The position numbers and the translations under genes are program-made. The notes beneath the pieces are model-generated. The model was not told where the DNA came from and searched no databases. It saw nothing but the letters and a program-made list of their open reading frames with translations. DNA of 31,974 bases, taken from contig CANQWZ010000004.1 in assembly GCA_947627685.1 (NCBI GenBank), forward strand, positions 1 to 31,974, read 5' to 3'. Of the stretch, positions 8,472 to 16,977 are shown piece by piece (the stretch's first letter is position 1; each line of letters begins with the position of its first letter). The stretch comes from an uncultured Bacilli bacterium. Its GTDB lineage: Bacteria > Bacillota_I > Bacilli_A > ML615J-28 > CAG-313.

Positions 8472-8500
8472 ATTATATTATATTTAATCTTTTGTTACAA
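8472..8500 (-). promoter_or_regulatory. Predicted sigma-A promoter ahead of the RHS cluster
   Basis: On the minus strand TTGTAA (8495-8500) is followed after 17 bases by TATAAT (8472-8477). Transcription would start near 8465 and produce a leader of about 160 bases holding the G9 tract and the hairpin before the ATG at 8304. The -10 is consensus and the -35 matches four of six. AT-rich background makes chance matches possible. Confidence 0.55.
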
Positions 8501-8527
8501 GTATTTTGTACCTTTTTGTCATAACCC

Positions 8528-11020
8528 TTAATCTTCTGTTAAACATTTATTAAATTTTTCACATTGGATTAAAATGGGATCGGCCCAAAATTGATTGGTA
8601 ATACGATCAATATTAGGTAAGCAATAAAACTTTTCATTAATTTGGTAATCAAATTCCGTCGAAATATTAACCTCATTTAATCTTTGAGCAACAGGAGCAT
8701 TTTCTATATTGGTGGTTGTATGATTATTAGTATAATCATCTAGAGTTAAAGAAAATTTCATTAAGCGGTTTTTATCACGATTAATTGTATTACCACTTAC
8801 AGTAACAATCATTGGATAAGCCATATTGCGAAACTTTTCAATTTGTGAATATTCTTTATTTATTCCCGCAAAGAATTTTAATAAAGCTTTTACTGATTTA
8901 AGATATAAATCAATATTTTCTTCATCTAATTCATCTAATGATAATGTTTCTTCTCTTTCGTTATCTTTATAAATCAAATATACATCACCATTATTGCGAT
9001 CAAAATACACATATTTTTCAAATTGACGTATTTTTAAAATATTTCTACCTAATATTGCTTTAATAGCTTCGTTAAAGCTAATACCATTTAAATCACTTTT
9101 AAAAGCCATACTAGCTGTCTTACGTAGTTCTAATAAATACTCTTTGGCTGTCTTAAGTTTTGATATTTCTTTAGCTTTTTGTTTAATCCCATCATACATG
9201 GCCTTTTCTATTTTATCTTGCCATTCAGCAATAATTTCATTGCTTAAGTATTTGTTAAATGATTCAGTTTCATAGCCTAAGCGTTCTTTTACACACCCTA
9301 CAATCCCCGCATAAAAGCACAACATTACTTTGATTACTTCACATAAGGCATTATCACAAATACTTTTTATTTCGGAGGCTTTACCTGATAAATAGCGAAA
9401 ATTGTTTTCTGATAATAAAGTAATTTTATCAAAAATATTGCAATTATATGCCATACTAACTGATTTATCAGTATTTATATTACCACTATTGACATCCGAT
9501 AAAACATCTACTAAAGCTTTAATGGAAGCATCAATTTCAATATGATTTTCCCATTTTTTCTTAAAATCCTCGTTAACTAGATTTTTACCTTGATTAAAGA
9601 TTACTAATTGTTTTTTGACCTCATTAACAAGTCTATCTCTAGTGTTTACTACCTCATCAATAGTAAAGCTATCTTGTAAACGTAGATTAAGATTAACAAT
9701 AATGTTTTTTATCATTTTAAGACTTGACGCATTTTCATCTTTTAACAAGGTTTTTAAAACTCTAGTTGGGGTTTCAAATGTTAAAAGTTTAGTGAGTACT
9801 AAATCCCAATTTAAAGCATCATAATCATCGTTATTGTCATCATCATCGTCTAACTTACCTTTTTCGAGATCTTCTTTAAACAAGGTTTTATTATCAAGCA
9901 GTAGTTCTTTTAAGTTAATACGATAGTCATTATAATCACGTTCATTATTTAATTCAATAGAATCAACAATCGCAAGGGCAAGCTTATTAATGTATTTGTA
10001 GTTATAATTTAAAATACTACCCTTACCATAAGCATTAGATCGATTACCCATAATATGTCCTGTTATTTCTAAGTAATAATCTTCTACTGAATCTACTTCG
10101 ATAATCTTTTTTATCTTGGTTTCAATATTATCATTTTGCTTTTTAATAAGAACAAAAGATGGGTTTTTATCTAATAAATCAGAATACTTTAAATATAAAG
10201 CACGATTAGAATCATACCTAATAGTATTTAGATAAATAAGTTTATTGTATTGACTAGCATCTTGGTATAATAAATGATATGTTGGTATTATTTTTTTGTT
10301 ATCAATAAATGATACCGCGTAATCTTCTTCATTAATGGTAATATCTACATTTTCAAATATTCTACAAGCATCTAAAAGTTGATTCAGTCCTTCATATAAT
10401 TTTAGGGCATCTTCACTATTTTTAAAATCACGACCACCATAATTAATGTTAATCATTTTACAATACTTTTGTACTCTACCCATTATATCAACTAAATTAG
10501 GACCTTGGATTTTGTATTCATTCTTGTTTTGTTCATTAGTTCTAACTGCAATCTTTTCACTGAGGCCAATTTTTTGTTTGAGGATAGAATTTTCTTTAGC
10601 TAATGCTATTTGCGTATTTAAAATTATAAACTGCATTGTCTCATAATTGACATTATGTTGATGATATAAACCTTTTAAAATTTGCAATACTCTTTCATCA
10701 GAATTATAGCGTTTATGATCGGTTATGATTGCTACATTACCATCAAAACGCCATTTTTTATATTTACTGATGATATATATAGCAAAAATTCTTAAGATAT
10801 TATTAGCAATTATCAATAATTGATCCATATCACAAATTTGTTCTAAAATTTGTTGTTTGATTTCTTCGTCTGATGAATCAGGAATGATTACTTCTGGAAA
10901 GATAAAACGGGTAATCGTTAATTCACCAGCTTCACCAAAACAAAAGATTTCTCTTATTTTTTTAGTAGCGTCTTCAATTAATTGATAAATTTTACTTTTA
11001 TCATTTACTTGATTATTCAT
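8528..11020 (-). CDS. Unrecognised 830-residue protein, last gene of the TIR/radical SAM operon
   Basis: I do not recognise this protein. It looks mostly alpha-helical and soluble, with no signal peptide and no clear membrane segment. An acidic low-complexity stretch (KLDDDDDNNDDYD, about residues 386-398) separates an N-terminal half from a C-terminal half that has a small Cys-containing helical region (CDNALCEVIKVMLCFYAGIVGC) and ends in beta-like sequence. No nuclease, protease or NTPase motif is visible. It overlaps the preceding ATPase gene by eight bases and has GAAGG upstream of its ATG, so the two are translationally coupled. Stoichiometric coupling to the MinD-like ATPase suggests a partner or effector of that ATPase, which is an inference. 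The next downstream hairpin is at 8382-8415. Confidence 0.85.
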   Translation of the reverse strand: MNNQVNDKSKIYQLIEDATKKIREIFCFGEAGELTITRFIFPEVIIPDSSDEEIKQQILEQICDMDQLLIIANNILRIFAIYIISKYKKWRFDGNVAIITDHKRYNSDERVLQILKGLYHQHNVNYETMQFIILNTQIALAKENSILKQKIGLSEKIAVRTNEQNKNEYKIQGPNLVDIMGRVQKYCKMININYGGRDFKNSEDALKLYEGLNQLLDACRIFENVDITINEEDYAVSFIDNKKIIPTYHLLYQDASQYNKLIYLNTIRYDSNRALYLKYSDLLDKNPSFVLIKKQNDNIETKIKKIIEVDSVEDYYLEITGHIMGNRSNAYGKGSILNYNYKYINKLALAIVDSIELNNERDYNDYRINLKELLLDNKTLFKEDLEKGKLDDDDDNNDDYDALNWDLVLTKLLTFETPTRVLKTLLKDENASSLKMIKNIIVNLNLRLQDSFTIDEVVNTRDRLVNEVKKQLVIFNQGKNLVNEDFKKKWENHIEIDASIKALVDVLSDVNSGNINTDKSVSMAYNCNIFDKITLLSENNFRYLSGKASEIKSICDNALCEVIKVMLCFYAGIVGCVKERLGYETESFNKYLSNEIIAEWQDKIEKAMYDGIKQKAKEISKLKTAKEYLLELRKTASMAFKSDLNGISFNEAIKAILGRNILKIRQFEKYVYFDRNNGDVYLIYKDNEREETLSLDELDEENIDLYLKSVKALLKFFAGINKEYSQIEKFRNMAYPMIVTVSGNTINRDKNRLMKFSLTLDDYTNNHTTTNIENAPVAQRLNEVNISTEFDYQINEKFYCLPNIDRITNQFWADPILIQCEKFNKCLTED

Positions 11021-12119
11021 TGTAAGCCTTCTGTACTAAATCTACTAATAATTTATAACGTTCTATGGCAAGAATTTCATCGTTATTTTCACATCTAACA
11101 TTGCCAAGACAATCTTCAAACCATTTAAAGCGTTCTACCTCAGGAATACCAATCAAATCAACATCTTTTAAATTCTCAGGTCGCTTACTTTTTAGGTCAG
11201 CGGGACTATTATATAACATTTCATCTCTAATAGCAAAGACATCAAAATTACTTGTTTTTAATTGATCTGTTACTTTTTTTAGTTTATTAACAACATCATC
11301 TTCAAGGAAATCTCTAATTTTTTCAGGGAATTTATTGTTATAGAATATTTTAGAAGTATGTGATACAGCATTAGGACAAATGATAATTTGTTTTTTGATA
11401 AGGGAATTATAATTTTCAATAAAACCTTTAATGCTATCTAATGTACCTCTACGAAATTGAAAGGTTGGTCTTAGACAACAAATAATATTTTCAGCAGCTT
11501 CTATTGACCATGTGGCAAGTTCTTGAGTACCAGCAGGACAATCATAAATAACACCACTACATTTATAAAGTTTGGCCATTTTCATGATTTCTTTAAAATT
11601 ATTTTCTCTACTGATTCCTTGATTAAAGGTCGATATTTTAAATTTAATATCACAAGGTAAAAATAGTACCGCTTGAGCATCATCTAAACCAAAGAAATTA
11701 CCTACCGGAATCATGTCAGCAAAAAACGGATTTTTAGAAATATCTAATTTTTGGCCTAAAATGTTGATGGTTCTATTTGTACCTCGTATTTGTGAAGACT
11801 TTTCTGAATAAGCATTAGGGTTTTCGTAATCATTAATGTCCGCATCGCGATCACCACATAAAATACGATGTAAAGAAAAGAATTTAGCTGTGCCATCGTT
11901 ATTTTTTAATAAATCTAACTTCATTTGGGTTTTTTCATCACTTGGCGTAGTATTTTGTAATAGATAAGTTAAACCACAACTATCAATATCACAATCTACT
12001 AAAATAAGGGGGTGTTCAGCTGAAGCATTAATTGCGCGCACAAAATAATAGATAAAATTTATACAAGCAGTTGTTCTTCCTGAACCACCTTTATAAGAAT
12101 AAAATGCTACACTTTTCAT
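11013..12119 (-). CDS. MinD/ParA-like P-loop ATPase with KGGSGR variant Walker A
   Basis: This 368-residue protein begins with the deviant Walker A fold of the MinD/ParA/SIMIBI class: AFYSYKGGSGRTT at residues 5-17. The signature Lys10 is present, but the usual P-loop Lys before Thr is Arg15. LILVDCDIDSCG supplies the switch-like aspartates, and VIYDCPAGTQE is the Walker B-like strand (MinD has DxPAG here). PDB-type MinD proteins are usually about 260-270 residues, so there are about 100 extra. The Lys-to-Arg change is the hallmark of the KGGVGR-variant ATPases found in actinobacterial conflict gene sets. It may lower hydrolysis and favour a nucleotide-switch role. A GAGGT site precedes the ATG, twelve bases after the previous stop. 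A sensor/switch for the operon's TIR or helical proteins is inferred. Confidence 0.88.
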   Translation of the reverse strand: MKSVAFYSYKGGSGRTTACINFIYYFVRAINASAEHPLILVDCDIDSCGLTYLLQNTTPSDEKTQMKLDLLKNNDGTAKFFSLHRILCGDRDADINDYENPNAYSEKSSQIRGTNRTINILGQKLDISKNPFFADMIPVGNFFGLDDAQAVLFLPCDIKFKISTFNQGISRENNFKEIMKMAKLYKCSGVIYDCPAGTQELATWSIEAAENIICCLRPTFQFRRGTLDSIKGFIENYNSLIKKQIIICPNAVSHTSKIFYNNKFPEKIRDFLEDDVVNKLKKVTDQLKTSNFDVFAIRDEMLYNSPADLKSKRPENLKDVDLIGIPEVERFKWFEDCLGNVRCENNDEILAIERYKLLVDLVQKAYNE

Positions 12120-12131
12120 AATGATACCTCT

Positions 12132-14660
12132 TTATATTTCTTTTTCTTCTTTCATACGTTCGATTGCTGCAGCTAAGGCAGTATCAGAAATTACTTTTTC
12201 AATTGCAAGTAAATATTGTTTTTTAAATTCTTTATTAATATCTACTGATGTACCAAATTTATCAATATTACTATAACCTATTCCAACACATATTTTATTT
12301 TCTAATTCTTTCTTATTAAAGCGATCATAAAAACTATTTTGCAAGATGCTTATTATTTTAGCAGAAACTTCAGAAGCTTTTTCATCACTACTCATAAGCA
12401 TATTTAAAACTTTATCAATGATCTTATCAACTAATTCTTCGGTTTGCATTGACATATGATCATCAATTGCTTTTAAAATTTTAATACCTAATTCACTATC
12501 GCTTTCTAAACGATCATATTTTTCTTGTAAAGCTTTTTTCTCTTGTTCTAAGTTATCTTTTTCTTGTTTTAAATCAGCATTTTCTTGCTTATATTTTTCT
12601 TCATTAATATGAGCTTTATTGCGATCTATATCAACAATTTTTTCAATTTTGGCTTTAACATTGTTTTGGAAAACAATTGAATCTAATAGTTTATTAGAGA
12701 TTTCTTCATCTAATTTAATATATTGTTTTTCATATTTGTCATAATATTTATAGAAAGCATTAATAGCATCAATATAGTAATAGTTACTAATACTTGAAAA
12801 GCCATCAGATTCCCAACACCATTGATAAGAACCATTTCTATTAGTAGCAGGCATTCTGTTTTTCATAATAGAAACAAGATGAGTACGCATTTGTCTTTGA
12901 GGATATTGAATGACATATTCACTAATTAAACTATTGGTTTTTAAAAGCATTGGAATTAAAGTACAAACTTTAATGCCACTTTTTCTTAATAATTTTCCAA
13001 GTTCGGCGTTAGCTGTATCTTTTTCAATAAATTGAAGGGTATAGGTACTAACTTTATATGCTTCTTCATTACGTTCTAGATTATCATAGTAACGTTGCGT
13101 TTTTTGTAAACAAGCTTGCAATGTATCAATTAAGCGATCTTTTTCATTACTATTTGTTTCACATAGTTTATTATCATAAGCTGAATTAAGAATAATGCCA
13201 CAAACAAATAAACCATTAAATAATTCATTAGAAGCACCGCTATTTCTAATCGCATTTTCATCTACGATATTACCATTAGGATATACAAAGTAATCACCTA
13301 AATTATCTTTATATTTGTTCCAGTATCCTTCTGCTGTATCTAGACATTGACGGTGAAGTTTTAAATAATATGCATCATCCGCATTATCATAATCATTAAT
13401 AGAATGACCATTATTAATACGATTCATAAAGAAATCGATATTCAACCAGTCAACTGAAGGGTTATCACCTTTTTCAATTTCAATTTCATCAATTTCATCA
13501 AATAAGGCTCTTTCTTCATCAGTAATAATATAATCATTTTCTAAATCATTATCATTATTACTAAGTTCTATTTTTCTTTCGTATTCATCTTTGGCTTTTT
13601 TTACTTCATCAAAATGATTCCAATAATTCTTTTTTAAATTTTCAGGTAAAAATTTATTAAGATTCTCATTTTCTAGTTTTCTAAATAAATCGATATATTT
13701 TTGGAAATCTTTGTATAAGCCAAGATATACAGTAGATGCGGCATAAGAGAAGTAAAGTGATGGTTCTGTATCGATTGCATCACTTGCTTTAACGTTAGTA
13801 AAGCTCCAGCCCTTACAAACTAATTTACCATCTTTTTCTACATCAATTGCCATATCGGTAACCATTCTTACACAAGCTAAAATACCATCATCAATTTGTT
13901 GTAAAATTTCTTTATGGGTTAATTCTTTAACTTCTACATCCATATCAGTATTATCTTTGAAGACATATTTTTTTAGATTCAAGCGTTGGGCTTCATCTGT
14001 TTTAATAGCATAAGTTCTTGCTGTTTGTAATGCTACAATAACCCAAGTAATTGTATCAAGATAAGATACATCATGTGTAAAAGCATAATCATTAATATAT
14101 GGTGTAGCATCAAAAAGATAATTTTCATACCAATTATCAGAAGTTTTTTGATAGATTTTATCTAGAATATATGATAAAGCAGAGTTTATTTGATTATCAT
14201 ATTTATGATTAGCTTTCCAATCAAGGCTACCATCATCCATCATAGTATAACATGCATTAATTAAAGATACAACAGATGGACAAACCGATAAAAGACCTGT
14301 TACTTTATTAACGTTTGATAAATAGAAAAGTTTACCTACTTTTTCAATGCTATCAATACTTTCTAAACGAACACTATTATCGTTTTCTTTGCTTTTTTGC
14401 GCAATAGGTGCTTTGTAACCATTACTAACTGTAGCACTAGCTATTTCTTGAGCGATTTCTTTTTTATCGCGATATTCTAAGAAAATAGAATTAGCAGCTT
14501 TTCCTTCGACTGCGATTTCTTCAAATTCATCAGTTTTATTGCCCTTATCATCTAATTTAGAAATACGGATTTTAGTGGTCTTTTTAGATGAGGTTTTTTC
14601 GGTTTTTTTAATAATATCTTTTAGCCAATCTTGAGTTAAATTTTGTTCATTATTAGTCAT
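12132..14660 (-). CDS. Unrecognised 842-residue helical protein with coiled coil
   Basis: I cannot name this family. It is Lys/Glu/Asn-rich, soluble-looking and mainly helical. A strong coiled coil with heptad Leu/Glu/Lys occupies about residues 685-725. Before it are paired-helix segments with aromatic motifs, such as CKGWSFTNVKASDAIDTEPS (about 277-296, leading into YFSYAASTVYLGL) and QWCWESDGFSSIS (about 611-623, leading into YYYIDAINAFYKYY). These recall alpha/alpha-toroid proteins of the terpenoid-cyclase type, a weak comparison made by eye. No catalytic motif was found. A strong AAAGGAG site lies before the ATG, 15 bases after the radical SAM stop. Large size, repeats of helices and a coiled coil suit a scaffold or sensor in a multi-protein complex with the ATPase that follows; that is an inference. 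Confidence 0.85.
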   Translation of the reverse strand: MTNNEQNLTQDWLKDIIKKTEKTSSKKTTKIRISKLDDKGNKTDEFEEIAVEGKAANSIFLEYRDKKEIAQEIASATVSNGYKAPIAQKSKENDNSVRLESIDSIEKVGKLFYLSNVNKVTGLLSVCPSVVSLINACYTMMDDGSLDWKANHKYDNQINSALSYILDKIYQKTSDNWYENYLFDATPYINDYAFTHDVSYLDTITWVIVALQTARTYAIKTDEAQRLNLKKYVFKDNTDMDVEVKELTHKEILQQIDDGILACVRMVTDMAIDVEKDGKLVCKGWSFTNVKASDAIDTEPSLYFSYAASTVYLGLYKDFQKYIDLFRKLENENLNKFLPENLKKNYWNHFDEVKKAKDEYERKIELSNNDNDLENDYIITDEERALFDEIDEIEIEKGDNPSVDWLNIDFFMNRINNGHSINDYDNADDAYYLKLHRQCLDTAEGYWNKYKDNLGDYFVYPNGNIVDENAIRNSGASNELFNGLFVCGIILNSAYDNKLCETNSNEKDRLIDTLQACLQKTQRYYDNLERNEEAYKVSTYTLQFIEKDTANAELGKLLRKSGIKVCTLIPMLLKTNSLISEYVIQYPQRQMRTHLVSIMKNRMPATNRNGSYQWCWESDGFSSISNYYYIDAINAFYKYYDKYEKQYIKLDEEISNKLLDSIVFQNNVKAKIEKIVDIDRNKAHINEEKYKQENADLKQEKDNLEQEKKALQEKYDRLESDSELGIKILKAIDDHMSMQTEELVDKIIDKVLNMLMSSDEKASEVSAKIISILQNSFYDRFNKKELENKICVGIGYSNIDKFGTSVDINKEFKKQYLLAIEKVISDTALAAAIERMKEEKEI

Positions 14661-14675
14661 AATTAATACTCCTTT

Positions 14676-15776
14676 CTATGGGTGTTTATGTGCAAATTCA
14701 CCATGATGTTTACCATAATCTTGACCAATTTCGGAATAGATATATCTTAGTGGTACACATATTTTATCTTTTATTTTAAATAAATTCATATTTTCATTTT
14801 GGGTTTCCCCAGGACAATAACCAGCACAGTGCGTTCTTGCAATACAGAATTTGCAATCAGGTAAATTTTGTAAATTTCTACTTTGCAAGATTCGTATTCG
14901 ATCATTATTATAAATTATTTTATTATTTGCTTTATCATACTTACCATAAATAAAAACATCCATATGTTCGGGATTTTCACCAACGCTTGCCATTTCACAA
15001 GCTGAAACATAACCATCAGTAGTAAGATGAGGCATAGGTACGCAAGAACGACAATTACGATCGGTTGGACCATCAAAATTAGTAGTAAAATTAGATTCAT
15101 AAAAGGTTCCCTTTTGGTCCGCATAACGGTGTGCTTCTACAAATTTAACAGCGAAATGCATCATTTCAATATCTTCAATGGTTTTGCCTTCTTTTTCAAC
15201 CGGTACAAAAATAGGATCTACCCAAATGTGACTAACATCAAAGTTATCTTTGAAATAATCGATACCTTCTTTTTGTCTATCAATATTTTGGGCCGTAATA
15301 GTAGCTCTAACTCCTACCATGGCTTTTTTGTCTTTTAAAGAAGCAAGGTAACGTAAGGTCTTTTCAATTAAGGGTGAAGTAGGACGATTATTTTTAGTAA
15401 CCCTATTGACATCATTGGTATCTGGTAACAAATCCATTGATATCCAAATTTCATCCATGTGATATGCTAACCATTTCGCTAAAGACTTATTAAAGACGCC
15501 ATTAGTTTGAATTTCAGCTTTAAGAGTAGGATTAGCTTGCATTGCGTAGTCATAAATTTCTTTCATAAGAAGGGGTTCGGTAGTAGGCTCACCATCAGCG
15601 AAAAATCTAATGCGATCAACTATCCCATTTTTAACGTATTCATCAATGGCGCATTTAGCAAAATCAATATCTAACTTACGATAAGCAATTTTTCTAATAC
15701 CATAACAATATTTACAAGCTAGATTACATTTAGTAGTCAGTAAAAATGATAAAACTTTTTTATGACAATAAGGCAT
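14676..15776 (-). CDS. Radical SAM/SPASM-domain enzyme
   Basis: The 366-residue protein has the radical SAM cluster motif CNLACKYC (Cys17, Cys21, Cys24), an SAM-binding FFADGEPTTEP motif (the GGEP equivalent, near residue 60), and a Cys-rich C-terminal region (NCRSC, ACEMAS, CKFCIARTHCAGYCPGE, ICVP) typical of SPASM domains that hold extra iron-sulfur clusters. Such enzymes are mostly peptide or protein maturases (anaerobic sulfatase maturase, thioether and FxsB-type enzymes). It lies three bases after the TIR gene and has an AAGGAG site before its ATG, so it belongs to the same transcript. It is not a viperin: the cluster motif and SPASM tail are different. No short precursor peptide is seen nearby, so a larger operon protein may be the substrate. 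The enzyme class is firm; substrate and reaction are unknown. Confidence 0.92.
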   Translation of the reverse strand: MPYCHKKVLSFLLTTKCNLACKYCYGIRKIAYRKLDIDFAKCAIDEYVKNGIVDRIRFFADGEPTTEPLLMKEIYDYAMQANPTLKAEIQTNGVFNKSLAKWLAYHMDEIWISMDLLPDTNDVNRVTKNNRPTSPLIEKTLRYLASLKDKKAMVGVRATITAQNIDRQKEGIDYFKDNFDVSHIWVDPIFVPVEKEGKTIEDIEMMHFAVKFVEAHRYADQKGTFYESNFTTNFDGPTDRNCRSCVPMPHLTTDGYVSACEMASVGENPEHMDVFIYGKYDKANNKIIYNNDRIRILQSRNLQNLPDCKFCIARTHCAGYCPGETQNENMNLFKIKDKICVPLRYIYSEIGQDYGKHHGEFAHKHP

Positions 15777-15779
15777 ATT

Positions 15780-16940
15780 TTACTCCTTTTTTAAATTTTT
15801 TAACATGATGACAGGTCTGATACCTAATTTTTCATTATCGTATAAAACATGGGTTGCGATATTGCCATCGGCTAAAACAAATTTTTTATTTTGATTGTTA
15901 GTTGTAATCCACCAATAATCATTGACATATTTGAGTTCATCTTCATGAATATTATAATTCATATCTTCTTCTTCATCTTCAATGTTAATGTTTTGGGTGG
16001 TATTCTTTTTTAAAATATATTTCATTAATTTAGGTTTTAAAGATAAGTATTCTTCTTCACTAAGAAGTCTTATAGCATCATTACTAGCCCATTCCCACTC
16101 AGAGCCATATTTTACCATCTTAATATGATTTTTTATTTTCGCAAGTGTTTCATTAATGTTTTCTTCAAAACTTGGTTCTAATACTTTATTAGAAACAAAA
16201 GTATATATATCATTATCTTTAAAAACATTAAGCCATTTGATTTTTTGCCCTTTATAAGTATCTGGCACAATTAAGTTACTAGCAATAGCTTCTTTTTCTA
16301 GATCTTCTTCTGTATAAGAAAAAGTAGCCAAAGCTTTATTTTGTTTTAATTTTTCTATTACAAAGTTACGATATTGGCAAGGATAGCTTTTAGCATTTGG
16401 ACATGCATTATTACATTTTAACATAGGACAAGTTCTACCAAAAAGCATATTTTCATCATGTAACATTTGTTTTAAGATGTTTAGGATATTAATACTTTGC
16501 ATTGTCATTTCATTGATATTTGATGGCATAGTAGTTGCAACTATTTTTTGTAAGGAACGTGCATATAAACTATTTAAATCAATTGCCTCAATTGTACTAG
16601 CATTATCAATTAAAACTGGTAAAAGCATTAATTTTCTAGTTTCATAAACTAAATTAATATATTTTAATTCTTCTAATACACTAGGGCTTAAAAAAGTATT
16701 TTCACTAATGAATAATATTACACCAATACATAAGTCAGCATCGATTTGTTTTTTTATATTGTTTAACCAATCATCACCGATTAAATTACTATCATCATAC
16801 CAAAATGAAGCTTTTTGTTCTTCTAAAGCACAAAGTTCACGAAAAACAACATCTTTGTCAAGATGGCAATAACTAACAACTAAAAATTTATTATGATCTT
16901 TAGAACTGATACACTGTGGTTTTTTAGTATTACTATTCAT
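15780..16940 (-). CDS. TIR-domain protein with Cys cluster and C-terminal DUF6273-like module
   Basis: From the ATG at 16940 the protein has 386 residues. An N-terminal TIR domain is seen: FLVVSYCHLDKD at 19-30, FWYDD near 46-50, the W58/I62 helix, and FISENTFLSPSVLEEL ending with the likely catalytic Glu91 of TIR NAD-consuming enzymes. A Cys-rich linker follows (CPMLKCNNACPN, then YPC, about residues 172-190) that may bind metal. The C-terminal part (WEWASNDAIRLLSEEEYLSL, then DYWWITT, ADGNIA and GIRPVIML) matches the pattern of DUF6273/FGE-like modules. An earlier in-frame ATG at 17009 is rejected because it lies upstream of the promoter, whereas 16940 has AGGAG seven bases before it. As the first gene of the operon it is the likely effector or signal generator; NADase or cyclase activity is inferred from the TIR family. 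Confidence 0.9.
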   Translation of the reverse strand: MNSNTKKPQCISSKDHNKFLVVSYCHLDKDVVFRELCALEEQKASFWYDDSNLIGDDWLNNIKKQIDADLCIGVILFISENTFLSPSVLEELKYINLVYETRKLMLLPVLIDNASTIEAIDLNSLYARSLQKIVATTMPSNINEMTMQSINILNILKQMLHDENMLFGRTCPMLKCNNACPNAKSYPCQYRNFVIEKLKQNKALATFSYTEEDLEKEAIASNLIVPDTYKGQKIKWLNVFKDNDIYTFVSNKVLEPSFEENINETLAKIKNHIKMVKYGSEWEWASNDAIRLLSEEEYLSLKPKLMKYILKKNTTQNINIEDEEEDMNYNIHEDELKYVNDYWWITTNNQNKKFVLADGNIATHVLYDNEKLGIRPVIMLKNLKKE

Positions 16941-16947
16941 ATTTTTT

Positions 16948-16952
16948 CTCCT
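16948..16952 (-). promoter_or_regulatory. Shine-Dalgarno site that fixes the TIR start
   Basis: AGGAG on the minus strand, seven bases before the ATG at 16940. The upstream ATG at 17009 has no such site and would not be transcribed from the promoter at 16978-17006. Confidence 0.8.
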
Positions 16953-16977
16953 AAACATTTGGTTATCATTATTTTTT

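Noticed and set aside
11013..12119. Plasmid-partition ParA or cell-division MinD
   Set aside because: There is no parB or minC/E nearby, the P-loop Lys is Arg, and the protein is too long.
14915..15124. Minus-strand 69-residue frame inside the radical SAM gene, considered as a substrate peptide
   Set aside because: It overlaps the SPASM coding region in another frame, is mostly low-complexity hydrophobic sequence and has no precursor-like core.
14676..15776. Viperin-type antiviral enzyme
   Set aside because: The cluster motif is CNLACKYC with a Cys-rich SPASM tail; viperins have a different motif and no SPASM tail.
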